Shown here in pieces: positions 63,401 through 64,000 of a stretch of 64,000 nt of DNA. This DNA comes from Tenacibaculum adriaticum (GTDB taxonomy: Bacteria > Bacteroidota > Bacteroidia > Flavobacteriales > Flavobacteriaceae). The notes under the pieces were generated by a model. It saw only the letters and a program-made list of their open reading frames with translations, searched no databases and was not told the origin of the DNA. The position numbers and the translations under genes were made by a program. Every line of letters begins with the position of its first letter. Position 1 is the stretch's first letter. Where the stretch lies: assembly GCF_008124875.1 (NCBI RefSeq), contig NZ_VNIA01000005.1:32778-96777 (forward strand). The letters are read 5' to 3'.

Positions 63401-64000
63401 AACTTTAACCGCAGGAGGAGGAACGCCTAGCTATAATTTTGCTATCTGGTCGTATGTTCCAGCATCAACAGCAAGTGCTACTGCTATTTCTTATACTAAT
63501 GTATCAGATATTTCTTCTGGAGATTTTTTTACAGATCCAACGGTTTTAGTTCCTAATGGATCAGAAGGAACTTATGAATTTATTGTTATTGATACTAATA
63601 ACTGTTCAACAATTTCGTCATCTGTAGAAATTATTTTAGAACCTGAATTACAGTTTACTCAAGCATCTACAGATATTACTTGTAGCGGTAATACTGACGG
63701 AACGATTACAGTAGCTATAGATGGAGATGCAATAGGATACACTCCAGAATATAGTATTGATGGAGGTGCCACATATAGTTTTTCAGGTTCGTTTACAGGA
63801 CTTGCAGCTGGAAGTTATACTATAGATGTACGTGCAACTAAAGGAGCATATTCTTGTCCTTATACTGTAGGGCCAATAACAATAAATAATGTTACTACGG
63901 TATCGAGTACAGCGAGTTTAACACAGGATTATACGTGTGGAACTTTAGGAGAGATTACTTTTACAGCGGCTACAGGCGGAACACCAGGAACATCAGGTTA
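60408..64000 (+). CDS. Large SprB-like type IX surface adhesin, 3' end outside the window
   Basis: The frame opens at ATG 60408 and stays open for 1197 codons to the window edge, so the gene is incomplete here. It has a signal peptide (MNRKILLSLIAFLQIALLFS), a long N-terminal region with few cysteines, a DUF11-like domain (about 425-520, VTLGSELWYDISFQNVGTDD), a PKD-like cysteine-bracketed unit (about 590-665) and then SprB-type repeats from about residue 800. Each repeat has a short string ending C-x-G-x-(S/T)-D-G-x-I-x-(V/L), for example DISCIGGSSDGIITLTAGGG and DITCSGNTDGTITVAIDGD, followed by AGSYTIDV-type strands. SprB is the mobile gliding adhesin of flavobacteria. A type B sorting domain is expected beyond the window. 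Confidence 0.9.
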   Translation, partial: MNRKILLSLIAFLQIALLFSQENGKDSIQLNESKGYLELRNTLFKANRPPAGFQQRVINPDGSAGGINVKGNITFIANNVLNRDSNNRDPEDPYDGNDSNGSINMQYIDIDNDGTTDSSSSDVLNLPNCSRVVHAGLYWAGVYPADRWNNLNGGRSDDPHEMKFKLPGGAYQDIVATTADREIIFDDNFTYICYKDITGMIQGLGDDPNGTYFGANVRAIRGVDSNGGLGGSGGWIMVVIYENETETSKNISVFDGFAEVSSGNNQDISYSGFTTVPVGPNINDPAPVRASLLAATLEGDRNLRGDSFQIQEAVDPNGDGIYEYIDQYTPNVNPRQWVNGNWWNPGYWRYNFFNGSISRYDQYVTTRVPDSENTLGLDVDLYELNNPNNSVIGNEQTTANVRFTTNQDVYWPFLNALTVEIIAPEIELIKGIVDASGNDIQGTDVTLGSELWYDISFQNVGTDDATNTIITDRLPKNVDLLTTTAGNGSIGPDGITYFDIDLPDGVTIAGYDPPSASNDFRAEVRLSVEDSMVLEGGAVHSIRMHVQVVSDCNDLRDVCSNVIENQAFAKCDGVKGGVVVNNPSFSGIDACDFGIVGSSNFLVDVDDCGYEREEVLCGTQITLIAGADFASYEWVNAANPSVVLGTNQTLVVTQVGQYIVRKVAPTSSGCLNTQEIINVIPFGSGGNPIVNSLNVSGDSYITRTCSNNNVDVVEIYLCGDSDLVSLATGITAPTTVKWQQLRASCSPDPDPDCPNLAPTCWEDVATSADSPTRNFSDPGQYRVVITEEGGCFGSYYFNVFKANITPTITTEDIICSNPGNITISGVPTIYEYAIVTSGSPAPADSAYQSLVSPETTFVFSVTTAGNYDVYIKSDDTSCVYFYPNYQVNEVDIDVNIETDPIQCYDSTGEIRIQINSDIPAPYSYTITSGGSTVGTYGPTSDKSYPFTVSNGGTYTVNVTSAECNYSEDVTFTRPPELTLTAVNTKDISCIGGSSDGIITLTAGGGTPSYNFAIWSYVPASTASATAISYTNVSDISSGDFFTDPTVLVPNGSEGTYEFIVIDTNNCSTISSSVEIILEPELQFTQASTDITCSGNTDGTITVAIDGDAIGYTPEYSIDGGATYSFSGSFTGLAAGSYTIDVRATKGAYSCPYTVGPITINNVTTVSSTASLTQDYTCGTLGEITFTAATGGTPGTSG

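Overview
The window looks like chromosomal DNA of a marine, gliding member of the Flavobacteriaceae (Bacteroidota). The signs are low GC, almost no Shine-Dalgarno sequences, promoters of the TTTG / TAnnTTTG type, type IX secretion genes (porQ, PorP/SprF, type A and type B sorting domains), SprB-like repeats and many typical flavobacterial families. A Tenacibaculum- or Polaribacter-like genus is a guess. No phage, insertion sequence, CRISPR array, tRNA or rRNA was seen.

Layout. 1-5.1 kb is a haem cluster (hemB end, hemL, hemE, a thioredoxin-like protein, an EI24 membrane protein, hemF). 5.2-12.5 kb holds a lipoyl E2 acyltransferase, secreted proteins, a leftward block (acetyltransferase, epimerase-like, YdeI-like, M28 peptidase) and an ECF sigma factor with a possible partner. 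12.5-19.8 kb is leftward: a DUF885 peptidase-like lipoprotein, a MORN protein, a cassette-like lipoprotein gene between inverted repeats, htpG and a large conserved helical protein. 19.9-36.3 kb is mainly branched-chain amino acid synthesis: leuACDB, then a porin-ammonium transporter pair, then ilvE-D-B-N-C-A and a KAS III gene. 36.4-42.3 kb has a TonB-dependent receptor, a CoA-binding protein, rnz with a tiny type IX substrate and a STAS-like protein, and pyrR-pyrB. 42.5-50 kb has a SulP transporter, a small TetR-thioesterase-ketosynthase operon with two matching operators, a CPBP protease gene broken by one stop codon, and an M14 peptidase. 50-56 kb is housekeeping (coaD, ddl, a PASTA protein, an RluD-type synthase, cmk, porQ). 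56.3-64 kb is a type IX surface-protein operon: a type B adhesin-like protein, a PorP/SprF protein with SPOR-like repeats, and a large SprB-like protein that runs off the window.

The most notable regulatory find is upstream of ilvE (27148-27413). Two tiny open frames very rich in Ile/Val/Leu codons sit in tandem. Each is followed by an intrinsic terminator, and each stop codon overlaps a stretch that can pair with the 5' arm of that terminator. This is the architecture of two serial ribosome-mediated attenuators controlling the ilv operon. Other notable signals are paired ECF-type promoter motifs between the sigma factor and a DUF6249-like gene, an 18-bp palindromic operator present twice in the TetR operon, and a lipoprotein gene wrapped in nested inverted repeats.
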